Assembly (NCBI GenBank): GCA_023213395.1
Contig: CM041465.1
Coordinates: 2,356,001-2,420,000, forward strand
DNA from: Cycas panzhihuaensis
Taxonomy: Eukaryota > Cycadophyta
Length of the DNA: 64,000 bases
Direction: 5' to 3'
In this document: positions 21,460-32,710 of the stretch, one piece after another
Numbering within the stretch: the stretch's first letter is position 1
Layout: each line of letters starts with the position of its first letter
Translations under genes and position numbers: made by a program
Notes under the pieces: generated by a model
Seen by the model: only the letters and a program-made list of their open reading frames with translations
Databases searched by the model: none
Told to the model about the DNA's origin: nothing

Positions 21460-22400
21460 CTACTTAGGATTTGTCATGAATCTTGCAAGAATGTTGATAG
21501 AGTATGTAATATCTAACCTTGTGTTGGTAGTATAGATGAGACTACCTACAAGTTGCCTGTAGAGTGTTGTGTCTGCCTCCCTATTGTCACCATCAACTAG
21601 GAGTTTAATATTAGGCTCCATAGGTGTATCCACTGGTTGAGCACCTTCCAACTGAAACTTTGTCAGAAGATCGTTATATTTTTCTTGGGAGAGAAAGATT
21701 TTGCCATCCTTTTGAGTTACTTCAATTCCCAAGTAATATTTCATCAACCTGAGGTTAGACAATTCAAAAGTTTTAGCAAGGTCCTTCTTCAGCTGGCTAA
21801 TTACCTGTTTATTATTCCCCGTTATGAGCATGTCATCCACAAAGACTAAGAGGTAAGTGACTTTATCATTTTGGTGCTTGATGAATAATGTTGCATCAAT
21901 ATCTTGATAGTCACAAACCTCATATCCAAGTTGCCTCATTCTTTCAGACAACTTAGTAAACCAAGCACGAGGGGCTTGCTTTAGGCCGTACAAGGACTTT
22001 TTGAGCCTGCAAACTTTATGCTCTTGATCGTCAATCTCGTATCCTTCTGGTTGAGCCATGTAAATTTCTTCTTTAAGGTCCCCATCAAGAAATGTAGTCT
22101 TAACATCAAGTTGGTGGATTTTCCAACCCTGTTGAGCAGCCAAGGCTATAAGAGTTCTGATTATAGGCCACTTGGTTTTAGGAGTAAAGATTTCAATGTA
22201 GTCAATGCCTTCCCTTTGCATGAATCCTTTTGCTACTAACCTTGCCTTGTTTTTTTCTAGGGTGCCATCTGATCTATACTTGTTTTTGAATACTCATTTA
22301 TTTTAAACTACCTTTCTTCTAAGTGGTAGATCAACAAGCTCCCACGTACTGTTCTTAATAAGAGATTGATACTCTTCATTCATGGCATTTCTCTAAGTTG
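21460..22400 (-). pseudogene. Copia-F reverse transcriptase, largely open
   Basis: 253 codons are open at 21460-22221. They contain GWKIHQLDVKTTFLDGDL, EEIYMAQPEGYE, KKSLYGLKQAPRAWF, the catalytic box FVDDMLITGNN (residues about 127-137) and ARFMTNP at the end. All expected Copia RT blocks are present. Upstream the frame continues through one stop to LVDLPLRRKVV and the NSTWELV start. The nearly intact domain agrees with the element being younger than its host Copia-D. Confidence 0.95.
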
Positions 22401-23960
22401 CATGCTTTACAACTTGTTGGTACGTTAGGGGCTCTTCATTAAGAGCAAGATGTAGTTCTGTTGGTTCAAGCTCAATGGAAAGTGATTCATACATCCTTGC
22501 TCTATGGGCACTTCTAGTGCAAGTTTTGCCTACCTCATCTAGTTGCATGTCCTTGTGTAGCTAGTAGACTTCACGAAAACCTCGACTTGGGAATGAGGTT
22601 TTCATTTCCACAACCTCTTGATCTTTGTTTTGATCCTGAAAAGGATCATGTGAAATATTTGGCACGGAGGAAGTTGAGGATGCTAGAGAAAATGGGCTAG
22701 CCATAGATGTTAGAGAAGATGATCCTTCTACTATGGCTTTGCTTTTGTCAACTTGGTTATTCATAAATGATGGTGCTGGATGTGTACACATTGGCTTGGA
22801 GTTACAACTTGTATCCTCTGAGGCTCTATTATCAGATTCCAAGATTTTGAGCAACTGTTCAGCATCTCCCCCCCTAAATTTTAGAATCTAGATATCACAT
22901 TCAGTGGCATCATTTAATCGATATGAAGGCATCTTGGAGTCAAGTCTAAGTAATTGATCTTTAGTCTCTACAAAGATAACATCTCTAGTGATGATGATTT
23001 TATGCTTTGAAGGTATAAAAAGCTTGTATCCCTTTTTGTCCATAGGGTATCCGATAAATATACCTTTGATGGCTCTATCTTGGAGCTTATTTCTATGTTC
23101 CTACAAAATATGAGTATAACAACTAGAGCCAAAAATTCTGAAGTGGGAGATAGCGGGGGGTTGTCCATACCACATTTCATGTGGAGAGGGGCCAAGCTTG
23201 GAGGGACTAATAGTGTTGATGCAATACACAACAATCCAGATAGCCTCAGCCCAAAGATAGATAGGGACATTCTTATATACCAGCATAGCACGAGCCATAT
23301 TCATGATGGTCTTGTTCATGCGCTTGGCAACTCTATTTTGTTGGGGTGTAGCTGCAATAATGGTCTGATGTTTGATTCCATGTTGACGTAGGTACGATTT
23401 AAACTCATTGGATGTGTACTCGCCACCATTATCAGTCCTGAGTATTTTGATCTTGAATCCAGATTCATTTTCCACGCGGGCCTTAAAAGCTTAAAACATA
23501 GAAAAAGCTTCATCTTTCTTTGCAAGAAAAGCAACCCATACTTTCTTGGTAAAATCATCAATAAAAGTAATATAGTACCACTTCTGTTTGAGAGAAGGGA
23601 TAGGCATAGGACCGCATATATCTGAGTGTACAAGCTACAAAGGTTGACTAGATTTCCACTAACTATGAGGAAAGGGTTGTCTTTGAGATTTAGCAATAAT
23701 AGATGCTTCACATTTAAAGGGCTTAGAGGGGAACTTAGGCAAACCAGGAAGAGTGTCTTGTAGTTCTCTTAAACGATCAATTTTGATATGGCCCATACGA
23801 GCATGCCATAGATCTACTTGGGACAACTTTTGAGGAGTCAGGATTGTGGTAAAAGTAAATTCATCATCAACATAGTTGGCTTCAAAGGATGGTAAGCCAG
23901 TTAGGTGAAAACGTTTGCCATCAAGAATTTCAATCATAACCATAGCATTTGAAGGAGGGT
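22401..23960 (-). pseudogene. Copia-F integrase and linker
   Basis: The order on the minus strand is a GAG-pre-integrase block (LWHARMGHIKIDRLREL, about 23770-23830) and the core with SDICGPMP (first Asp), [25 protein letters not shown] (second Asp), [12 protein letters not shown] and [13 protein letters not shown]. It is followed by GIFIGYPMDKKGYKLF and ITRDVIF, then a Ser-rich linker with LASSTSSVPNISHDPFQDQN. Strand-transfer enzyme by family knowledge. The frame is broken at about 23470, 23640 and 23120. Confidence 0.92.
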
Positions 23961-24340
23961 GAATGACATAGAGAGTTTGATTGTTTGCAGTTACACTCAG
24001 ATTAAATACACGAGAGACAAGAGTGGATAGGGAGAGCAGATTCTACTTCAGAGGAGGAATATATAAAACATCAACAAGTATAAATTCTGGAAGGCCTGAG
24101 AGTTTTAGGCAAACAGTTCCAAGTCCTTCGATTGGATGAGATGATTTGTCAGCCATGTGTACAATACCACAAACTTCAGAGTCAAAATCTTGAAAGAACT
24201 GGCAATGACAAGTCATGTGTTATGTTGCTCCAGTATCCATAATCCACGATGAAGTATTTGAGATAACATTATTTGCAACTCCAAGTGGTGAAGGCAAAAG
24301 TGAATAGGCATAGCCATAATGAGCCTCAATATACTTAGTA
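23961..24340 (-). pseudogene. Copia-F protease
   Basis: The minus strand reads SSWIMDTGATQHMT (about 24220-24250), the catalytic D-T-G of the retropepsin-like Copia protease, then DSEVCGIVHMADKSSHPIEG, VLYIPPLK and LLSLSTLV, all in family order. It processes the polyprotein in active elements. The active-site triad is intact here, although downstream stops make the reading non-functional. Confidence 0.88.
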
Positions 24341-25440
24341 GATCTATCAACAACATTTGATGAAGTCATCCCAATTCTTTGAAGGTGTGCATAAGCAAAT
24401 TGTGTTCTACCAAAAGTATCTTCAAAAGAAGTATTATCAACATTATGTGCACTATGGCGATGTTGATAACTTGGTAGTTTGTTGGTGGCAGTTCTGTAAT
24501 TTTTGGCATAATGCCCTTTTCTATTACACCTTTGGCACACGATTGTTTAATTTCCAGTCTAAGTATTAGGTTGGTTGGATTATCTCTAATTACTGGATCT
24601 AGGTCTAGGTTGATTATTTTGGCCTTGGCCTTGAGACTGTTTTTGTTAGAATTGAGGAGCCTGTTGACTAAGAGGACATTGTCCTTGTTGTCTACCTCTT
24701 CCTCTTCCATGAGAATTACCACCTCTATGAGAGTAGTGACCTTGATTTTTGGTGTAACAAAGATCTTCTTCCACTTCAAAAGCAACATCAAATGGATCTG
24801 ATGTAGTGGCAAAGTTGGTATTAAAGGTCTTATAAAATTCAATGAACTTATCAACAAGATCCTCAAAGTTTAAGGTATTCAAAGTGCCACTAGATTGAAG
24901 ACTTCCCAATAGATTTTTATAATATGGGATATGGAGATATGACTGAATCAAGAAAGCCCATATAATGCATTAAGTTTTAAAATCTTTATCAATGGCTTGC
25001 TTGATTAGATGAAGGAGATTGATTGTCTCACTTGCATGTCCTTTCTACATTTTTAATTTGTTCATCTTCAGCACTAAGTGAACAAATTCTAAGTCTGATT
25101 TAATGTTAAAGTTCTTCTTAAGAACTTTAAGAAATTTCCATGTTATATCATGTACAGCTTCATCAATGAGATTATGCAGGGAATAATGAGTGACAAGCAG
25201 TATCCCTATATAGATTTTATCATCATCAAGTTCCCATTGGCATTTAGTTGCAACTTCAGTGGGAGCAGTTGGAGCACCTCCTGCTGAAGTAGTTGTAGCT
25301 ACAATAGGTGGTGTAGGTTGTAAGTGATCTCTCCATAGACCTTCATACTTTGCAGCATTTTTGACACCAGTGAACCACATGTCCCAATTTTCTTTCCCTT
25401 TTAGAATGTAGTTCACATTTTGCTTGAACTGTGAAGACAT
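24341..25440 (-). pseudogene. Copia-F gag with altered zinc knuckle
   Basis: Starts at ATG 25440 (MSSQFKQNVNYILKGKENW), followed by a Thr/Ala/Gly-rich insert, the capsid-like block DDDKIYIGILLVTHYSLHNL and, after frame breaks, an Arg/Gly-rich RNA-binding segment (HRGGNSHGRGRGRQQGQ). The knuckle reads CQRCNRKGHYAKNY (about 24495-24540). The fourth metal ligand is Tyr where Cys is expected, explained by one G-to-A change. Broken at about 25045 and 24640. Confidence 0.9.
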
Positions 25441-27436
25441 GGTGTCTTTTTAGAAGGGAAGAAATTAATAAGGGACTAAAAAAGTGATGGTAATAAATGA
25501 CTGATCACTATTTATAAATAGGAAATGAAATAAAGTAGTGTAGCATAAGGAAGAAGAAGTGAGAATGGTTGCTTAAAGATGAAGGAAGCAACTCAGAGAA
25601 AAGTCACCAACACTTGTGAAAAATATTAACCTGACGCAGTAGGAATATGAGAAGCACTATGATAAAAATTGGCCACTAACACTTGTGGCAAATATTAACC
25701 TGACGCAACAGGAATATGAGAAGCATTATGATTGTGATTACACTATGGATCACTTTTTCTAAATAAGTAAGTGATCAATATACAAGATTGTAGGCTAATG
25801 TAGAAGTTGACATCATTAGGTTTACACAATTTGAATCTCAAATGTAGGATGTGTAATCAACCCAATAACCTCTAACTCGTGTCTAACATGTAGTTGAGGT
25901 TGTTGAAGGGATGCCTAGGCTACTAGTAGAATTAAGTTGGCCTTCACCCGTGATACCCACAATTGTGCTTGGTGATGAAATCCAAGTCACAACGGAGCCC
26001 AGGTACTCCCAATCCTCACCAAGTTCACCAATGATCAGCTATATACCTCCTCTAAAGAGTGGTACATGCATACCCATAGCTATGATGGATATTGGATTGG
26101 GTATATTTTAATCTTGTATTAAAGCTTCAGTTTTCCTGGTTGGTTATCAGGATGATCCCTGATTGAGGCACGATGGTATGGCTAATCAAACCTCACCAAT
26201 ATTCTAGTTTAGTCTAGTCCCAACTTGAAACCCACACCTCCTTTATAGCACGGAATTCTACCAAACAAGGTATCTCAATCTTGGTGAGTGTGTGAATAGG
26301 TACAAGATGGCAGAAAATAACGTACGTGATGCGTTCCTTTTAGGAAGAGTGAAAAGATTATCGAATTACATCAAACGTACATTTAACTAAAATAGAATGC
26401 TTGCTTGGAGTGCTTGTTTGAAGTGTCTTTAGAGTGCTAATATTTAATGCTAATAAGTAAGTGAGGACACTAGATATTACTCTGATCCAGGTGTTTTTTC
26501 TCACTTTTATAATGGGCTTTTAAGCCTTATAAAAAGAAGGAAGAAATTTTCTTCACTTTTTTTTTTTTTTTTTGTTAATACAAAAGAAGTAGTCTTCATT
26601 AAATCAACAATAACTTTATCCCACGATATCAAAATGGAGTGCCAATTTTTGTGCTAAGAACCAGACTCAGAGCTTCATCTTCAGGAAGTAAAATCAGGTC
26701 CAAATGAGTTCTAGAAAGTTTTTGACAGCACTGCAAATTTAAAAAATTATATTTTTCTAGAATTCTTACTAAAAATGGCTATTGTTCACTAAAATAGCAA
26801 TAACTTCCTCATATGACATCCAAATTAGGTGCTAGTTTTTGTGATGGAAAGTAGACTCAGATCCTCATCTTTAAAAATTAGAATCACTTTAATTAGAGCT
26901 TTGTAGAAGATTTTATAGACCTATGAAATTTAGTAATCAAATTATATTTCTACAAAAAATTTAGCTTGCTAATATCTCATTAACACATGATACCATATGA
27001 AATTTCCATCATTTTTTGATCACTAGGATCCCAATATGGTTAAAGTGAGAACATACAATGATAGATATTTTAAATGGCTCAAAATTCGTTTAAAAAAATG
27101 GGTAAAACCTCCCCTTACAATCATTCTTCTAAATGCTAAAAAATTTTCAGCAGCATTTCCCCTTGTTAAATAGACAAAAAAGGGAAACGAAAAAGAAGAA
27201 TAAGATAGCATGAATGGCCAGTAAAGGATTGGAATCCTTGGGCCTTAAAACTCCTTGTACTATGCTTCCAAACCTACAAAAGAGAAACAAAAAGTAAACA
27301 ATACAAAATATGCTATCATAATAACTTGAAAATATTTCTAAATTCACTTTCACAATCTCCTTCACCACATGGATTATAGGGGAGAAGGAAGTGATGGCTC
27401 CATTGCAAGAGTAAGTGAGGAATATGAAGGAAGCAA
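25441..27436 (-). other. Copia-F 5' leader
   Basis: About 2 kb between primer site and gag. A near-repeat of about 60 bases (ccaacacttgtggcaaatattaacctgacgca wording) occurs at about 25608 and 25675. A degenerate repeat of about 180-bp period (aataactt...cagactcag) occurs at about 26608, 26788 and 26970. A poly-T run of about 17 lies at 26557-26573. No gene is recognised; the 66-codon plus-strand open stretch at 25911 has no motif. Confidence 0.6.
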
Positions 27437-27448
27437 GCTTTGATACCA
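27437..27448 (-). promoter_or_regulatory. Copia-F primer binding site
   Basis: The minus strand reads TGGTATCAAAGC two bases after the LTR end, 11 of 12 to the initiator-Met primer site. Confidence 0.9.
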
Positions 27449-27450
27449 CA

Positions 27451-27748
27451 TGTAAAGAGTGGATTTATCCTTCATCTCCATGCATTAAACACAAAGGCAA
27501 ACATGGGAGTAAGAGATACTTGAGAGAAAGAAAGTAGCTCTCATAAAATGGGGAGGTAAGAATGAATCTCCTCCATTGAGCTTTTACTGTTATATTGAGA
27601 GAGGGAGCATTAGAGTTAGGTGAAATGAAATTACACATAATGCACATGAAAGTGCATTTCACTTAAGTGATTTAATTTAAAGTTCACTTAAGACCCTTTT
27701 TCAAAATAATCAACTAATGTAATGACCTTATGTCATTAACCTTTTTTA
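27451..27748 (-). repeat. Copia-F 5' LTR
   Basis: 298 bp, same length as the 3' copy. The minus-strand start has decayed from TGAAAAG to TAAAAAAG. Confidence 0.93.
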
Positions 27749-27753
27749 AAATA

Positions 27754-28412
27754 ATCTTATTGTATTTGTCCTCAAACCTTCAATCTCTAATTCCCTACTA
27801 GTCTATGTAGATGGTGTTGAGAATGCTCATAAAATTTGGAAAATAATATATCCATGTTCAGTTGAAAAAATGAAGCAAGATTTTTTTCACTTAGGGAGGA
27901 ACTTTACAAACTTAGGATGAAAGAAGGCCAAACAGTATTCGACTTCATAACTAAGTTAACCAATATCAAAATTACTATTCTCATAACTGGGGACAAAATA
28001 ACAAACATTGACTTAATACATCTTATTCTCAATAAATTACCCAAATCATTTGATAACATGGTAAACATGTTGACAGGTGGAGGACAAACTACCATAATAA
28101 CCCTTGATATTGTTATAGGATACATGCTCAGTCAAGAGTAGAGGAATTTGAGATATGAAGAAGATGGAGAAATTAAAGAAGCACTTGTCACCAAATTTCA
28201 CTTGGGAGGTTGAGGACAAGGTCAATATAACCTCAAAACATGAGGAAGAGCAACAAGTGGCTATAAAGGTCACTAGATTGAAGGTAGAAGATGACGAAGA
28301 ACTATTAGAAATCTACCACGCGATGTTAGAGTTTGTTTCAATTGTGGCAAACCGGGCCATTTCTCAAGTGCCTGTAAAGACTTCAATATCTGTTACCATT
28401 ACGAATAAATAG
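27754..28412 (+). pseudogene. Copia-D gag, second part with zinc knuckle
   Basis: Continues the gag cut at 20156: PSISNSLLVYVDGVENAHKIW, then REELYKLRMKEGQTVFDFI, KLPKSFDNMVNMLTGG and, after frame breaks, a complete CCHC knuckle CFNCGKPGHFSSAC (about 28333-28374). The segment parallels Copia-G gag (KEELYKLHMKENEEVEEFM). The best open stretches are 27917-28141 and 28155-28412. Confidence 0.88.
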
Positions 28413-28513
28413 GCCACTATCCTTACTACTATCATTAAAGAAGAATTAAAATTCAAAAAGGGAAGCAGGTGCCTGGAAACTAAAGTATAGAATGAGACTC
28501 AACAGAAGAAGAA

Positions 28514-28980
28514 GTGGAAACAACCTTCATAGCAGTAAGTCCCAGTGCACCAGAAAATTGGTACATTGATTCAAGAGCCTTACATCACATGACTAGAATT
28601 AAAGAATGGTTTGAAGTCCTCAAACCATATAATCTTAACAAATATATCAAATTAGGAGATAACTTTCCTTTGCATATAAAAGGAATAGGACAAATTACCA
28701 TAAATATTGATGGAAAAATCTAGTGAATAGATAATGTTTTCTTCATAACAAGAATGAAGAAAAATCTAATATCAGTGTATCAGTTAAGTGAAAAAAATCT
28801 AAGAACAATATTTGATGAAAATAGCCATTATTATATCCTTGACATGAAAAAGAATGGTGTTGTAATAGCTAAAGGAGAAAAATATAATAGGCTGTACAAA
28901 ATTCTCTTCACTCTAGTGCTTTCTGATAAAGGACCTATAATATCTACTTCTAATGTAAATTCTTTTGTTGTGATTAATAA
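28514..28980 (+). pseudogene. Copia-D protease
   Basis: Reads WYIDSRALHHMTRIKEWFEVL, YIKLGDNFPLHIKGIGQI, then MKKNLISVYQLSEKNLRTIF after a stop at 28724. The order and wording match Copia-G. The catalytic triad reads D-S-R where D-S-G is expected, the same change as in Copia-G. Confidence 0.88.
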
Positions 28981-29790
28981 CGATACTAATGAAATGTGGC
29001 ATTTGAAGTATGATCATATCTCTCATGATAGGCTAGAAACGCTAAAAAAATCAAAGATGGTAAATGGCCAGCATGACATTCAATTTAATTCATTTGTATG
29101 CAAAAGTTGCATGATGGGAACACAACACAAGATTTCTTTTTTAAAAAGCACATGGCATGTACAAGATAAGCTAGAACTAATTCACACTAATTTGTGTGGT
29201 CTATTTACACTATTTTCAACAAATGGAGTAAGGTACTTCCTAACCTTCATTGATGACTTTTCCAGAAAGACATGGGTATATTTTTTGTTTAGTAAATTAG
29301 AAGCATTCAATTATTTCAAAGAATTTAAAATAGAAGCAGAGCTAGAAAGCAACAAGAAAATTAAATGTATCCATTCAGATGAAGGTGGTAAGTTTATGTC
29401 TAATGATTTTTTCCATTTCTGTAAAGTGCATGGAATCCATAGATAAGTCATAACCCCGTATACACCATAATCAAACCTATTAGTAGAAAGAATGAATAGA
29501 ACAATTTTAGAAATGGCTTGATGTATGTTAAGTGAGAATGACATCACAAAGAAATATTAGGCAGATGCTGTGAACATAAATGTGTACTTGATCAACATGA
29601 GTCCAACTCAATCACTAGGTGAAATAACACCTGAAGAGGCATGGATAGGCCATAAACCAAATGTAAGTCATCTTAAGATTTTTGGCTGCAAAGCATATGT
29701 ACATGTTCTTGATAAAAAAAGAACCAAACTAGATAACAAAATCATAGAATACATGATGGTTGGATATAGCAGTCATTAAAAGGTATACTG
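28981..29790 (+). pseudogene. Copia-D integrase
   Basis: GAG-pre-integrase block MWHLKYDHISHDRLETLKKS with a CKSCMMGTQHK zinc site. The core follows with HTNLCGLF (first Asp replaced by Asn), [16 protein letters not shown] and IHSDEGGKFMSNDF (second Asp), then ITPYTP-SN after a stop at 29443, and SLGEITPEEAWIGHKPNVSHLKIFGCKAYVHV. The open stretch 28754-29446 (230 codons) is the longest of the element. Confidence 0.92.
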
Positions 29791-30150
29791 ATGTCTTAAT
29801 CCAAGGACAAACAAACTCTACATAAGTAGAGATGTAATATTTGATGAAAAGAAAAGAATTACTAAAGATGAGCACCAAGAAACAAATATCAGTGATCAAA
29901 ACATGAAAATAATTCTACTAGAAGATAAATCAAATATTACTTCTAACATAACTGAAAGTGATACTTTATCATCTAATACCTAACAAGTAAGTGATATAAG
30001 CCTCCATCCAGAAGATGAAGAAACTAGTTCATCACAGGAATTAGTCTTGAAAAGGGTACCAAAATGGTACCTCAAAACTCTTAAAGAAACAAGAGGAGAG
30101 ATGTTTGAATACTAAACAAGGTCTTAGAATCCCCAAGCCTTAGTCTACTT
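29791..30150 (+). pseudogene. Copia-D integrase-RT linker
   Basis: Acidic and Ser-rich, stop-interrupted. It begins with an ISRDVIF block (about 29822-29845) and ends at VPKWYLKTLKE (about 30056-30090), which matches LPKWYIKTLKK in Copia-G and so defines the family-specific end of the linker. Confidence 0.75.
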
Positions 30151-30507
30151 TGTTGAACTGAACACCTACATAGAAGTAAGAAAATCTCAAGCTTGGAGAA
30201 CAACTATGGATGCAGAAATAAAATCCATTTATAAAAATAAAACATAGGACCTAATAACATGTCCTAAAGATAAATCCATTGTAAACTGCAAATGGGTATA
30301 TAAAGTAAAAGAAAAAACAAATGGTAAAATTGAGAAGTAAAAAGCAAGATTAGTAGCAAAAGGATACACACAAATGATTGGAATTGATGATGAAGAAACA
30401 TTCTCACTAGTAGCCAAGCTAAATATTATAAGAGTAGTGATTTCTATTGCTACTCAGAAAGGATGGAAAAATTATCAGATGGATGTCAAAAGAACCCTTT
30501 TAAATGT

Positions 30508-30569
<62 letters not shown>

Positions 30570-31130
30570 TTAGCATGAAGGATATATAAGGCCTGGTCAA
30601 GAAAATCTAGTCTGTAAGCTAAAAAAGGCCTTATATGGACTTAAACAAGCCTTGAGAGCTTAGTATGCCACACTAGATACATATCTAACATAAAATGGCT
30701 TTCATAATTATGAGTTAGATGATAGCTTGTATATGAAATTCAATTAAGGGTTAACCTCCATCATCATAGTGTATGTGGATGACATGCTAATTACGGGAGA
30801 TGACGAAAAATCAATCACCTTCATCAAGAAGAAATTTGAAAAGGTATTTGAAATGGAAGACCTTGGGATGCTGCATTATTATCTGGGACTAGAAATAGGA
30901 CAAAACAATAGATCTTTTATCCTATCACAATCAAAGTATGTCAGAAACCTATTTAATAAATTTAATATGGAAAGTTTTAATAGTGTCGCCACTCCAATGG
31001 AAATTAGTTATATGTTAGATACCAAACAAGAAGCACAATCAATTAATGCAACTCTATATAAACAACTAATTAGTAGTCTAATTTACCTTATAGCTACATG
31101 ACCATATATATCCTATGTAGTTAGTGTAGT
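30151..31130 (+). pseudogene. Copia-D reverse transcriptase with microsatellite
   Basis: Pieces in order are IYKNKT-DLITCPKDKSIVNCKWVYKVK, KARLVAKGYTQMIGIDDEETF, GWKNYQMDVKRTLLN, then the TA/GA repeat in place of the usual G-[ED]L-x-EE-VYM segment. Next come PGQENLVCKLKKALYGLKQALRA, the catalytic YVDDMLITGDD (30769 onward, 110 codons open), LHYYLGLEIGQNNRSFILSQ and TPMEI. Several stops. Non-functional. Confidence 0.92.
30510..30569 (+). repeat. (TA)n(GA)n microsatellite in the RT coding region
   Basis: About 16-17 TA units (30510-30543) run directly into about 13 GA units (30544-30569). They replace the codons that other family members have just after the LN of the D-V-K-x-x-x-L-N block. Confidence 0.95.
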
Positions 31131-31710
31131 TTCTAGGTTTATGGAAGATCCCAAAATAACTCACTGGAATGCAGTAAAAATAATTCTGTAATATTTAAAG
31201 GGAATAGTAAATCTTGGATTAGAATATAAAAAGGATAATAATATACAGCTAATAGGTTTTTGTGATTCTGACTGGGCTGGAGATAGAACAGATAGGAAAC
31301 CAACATTAGGATATTACTTCTTTCTAGGAACAACTTTAATCTCCTAGAGCACCAAAAAGCAATACACAATTGCTTTATCTTCAACAAAAGCAGAGTGCAA
31401 GTTAGCTATTAATGCAACATGTGAAGGAGTTTGGATTAAATAACTCCTTAAGGACCTTAGACAAGAACATTCAATGTTAAGTCAGTTATTTTGTGATAAC
31501 CAGAGCATAATCAAAATGACAAAGAATCTAGTGCTGCATGCAAGAACCAAACATATAGAAGTGCAACATCATTTCATTAGAGAAAAATTCCAGAACAAAG
31601 AAGTTGAGCTTATACATTATACGTCATAAAATCAAAGTACATATATTCTTACCAAACCTCTTAGCAGAGAAAATTTTATTAGCTTTAGAAATCATTTAGG
31701 ATTAAAATAG
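31131..31710 (+). pseudogene. Copia-D RNase H
   Basis: YLKGIVNLGLEYKKD, GFCDSDWAGDRTDRKPTLGYYF, SSTKAECKLA, CDNQSIIKMTKNLVLHARTKHIEVQHHFIREK and TKPLSREN...FRNHLGLK are the Copia RNase H blocks in order. The catalytic carboxylates D of CDSDW, E of AEC and D of CDNQS are all present. Stops at about 31189, 31347 and 31441 break the frame. The reading ends just before aagaggcag, the polypurine tract. Confidence 0.92.
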
Positions 31711-31729
31711 ATAAAACATTAAGAGGCAG

Positions 31730-31936
31730 TGTAAAAGGTAATGTTTTATCTAGGCTAATATTTTATCTAGGATATCAAAAGTCCCTTATAAGGGTCATGT
31801 GTCATCTCCCCCTTTCTTCTTCAATGTGACAAGTGACACCATCTCATTAAGCGATTTTCATTTATCCCATACTCTTTGAGATGTATTTAAAGACTTGCAA
31901 ATAATCAATAAGGCATGAGAGTGAATTTCTTCTACA
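31730..31936 (+). repeat. Copia-D 3' LTR
   Basis: 207 bp, TGTAAAAGGTAATG to TTCTTCTACA. Near the start a 17-bp internal duplication repeats ttttatctagg, which accounts for the length difference from the 5' LTR. Confidence 0.9.
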
Positions 31937-31941
31937 TTATC

Positions 31942-32270
31942 AAACCTATGATTAATGTTGGAAATGTGTTGAAAGAGTAAACTCTGCTTGAATTTGGAGA
32001 AATATATATTTTTGGTTCTCTTTGGATCTCTTTTGGGGTACATTATAAGCAAGGATGGACTATGTATAGATCTAGGTAAAGTAACAATTATTTTAAATTT
32101 TCCTACACCAAAGACAACAAAGTAAGTAAAAGATTTTCTTGGCATCATAGGTTATTATAAAAAATTCATTAAGGCGTATGTATAGATTGCAAACCCTTTG
32201 GAGAACTTGCTTAAGAATAAAACAACTTAGCAATGAGAATTACAACAATAATTAACATTTAATTTATTAA
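31942..32270 (+). pseudogene. Gypsy-C reverse transcriptase, C-terminal part
   Basis: Resumes after Copia-D. It reads FLGFIVSKDGLCIDLGKV (frame-adjusted), ILNFPTPKTTK, KDFLGIIGYYKKFIKAY and ANPLENLLKNKT. This is the thumb and connection typical of gypsy RT after the YLDD box. The YLDD box itself lies at or near the junction and is not readable. Confidence 0.88.
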
Positions 32271-32710
32271 AGAAAAAAATCATAAATGCTCCTATTTTGA
32301 GGCTTTTAGATTGGGATTGACCATTTTATACATATTTTAATGCTTCATTAATGGCAATCAGATGCATCTTAACTCAACCTAGTGATAATAAAATAGATTT
32401 TCCTATTTATTTTGCTAGTAGGAAATTAATGCATGTCAAGCAAAATTACTTAGTTACTAAGTGGGAAGGGTCAGACATGGTTTAAACCTTACAAAAATTT
32501 AGGCATTATTTATTAGCCAACCTATTTATCTTCTATGTAGATCACTAGGCCTTGTAATATTTGATAAATAAATATATTCTATAAGGTAGGATCACTAGAT
32601 GGTTGATATTGTTTTAAGAGTTCAATTTTAAAATCATGGTCACGAAAGGGGAAAAACATATGGTACCTGATATATTATCAAGGGAAGTGGGTAGGGAACT
32701 AACTATAGGA
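32271..32710 (+). pseudogene. Gypsy-C RNase H
   Basis: APILRLLDWD, FYTYFNASLMAIRCILTQ (the first catalytic Asp of the usual TDAS has become Asn), FPIYFASRKLMHVKQNYLVTKWEG, FRHYLLANLFIFYVDH and VPDILSRE. All are standard gypsy RNase H blocks, with four stops. Confidence 0.88.

Larger units (their letters stand above)
20157..27748 (-). mobile_element. Copia-F, nearly complete Ty1/copia retrotransposon nested in Copia-D gag
   Basis: Two 298-bp LTRs (20157-20454 and 27451-27748) differ at about 17 positions by hand count (about 6%). The target duplication is AAACA (20152-20156) against AAATA (27749-27753). The minus strand carries leader, gag, protease, integrase, reverse transcriptase and RNase H in Copia order, with few interruptions, and Copia-A belongs to the same family. 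The insertion splits Copia-D gag precisely between RN and the following ILL. Confidence 0.95.
12837..31936 (+). mobile_element. Copia-D, Ty1/copia retrotransposon nested in Gypsy-C
   Basis: The LTR at 12837-13026 is matched by the one at 31730-31936, and gypsy reverse transcriptase sequence abuts both outer edges. Flanking pentamers TTAGC (12832-12836) and TTATC (31937-31941) agree at 4 of 5, consistent with a target duplication. The body (gag 19979 to RNase H 31710) is plus strand. It is interrupted by element E in the leader and by Copia-F in gag. The LTR start and the protease/RT wording resemble Copia-G, so D and G are relatives. Confidence 0.88.

Noticed and set aside
26557-26573. Poly-T run that might be the poly-A tail of a minus-strand LINE or SINE
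   Set aside because: No flanking duplication or LINE/SINE body is visible; it is inside the Copia-F leader.
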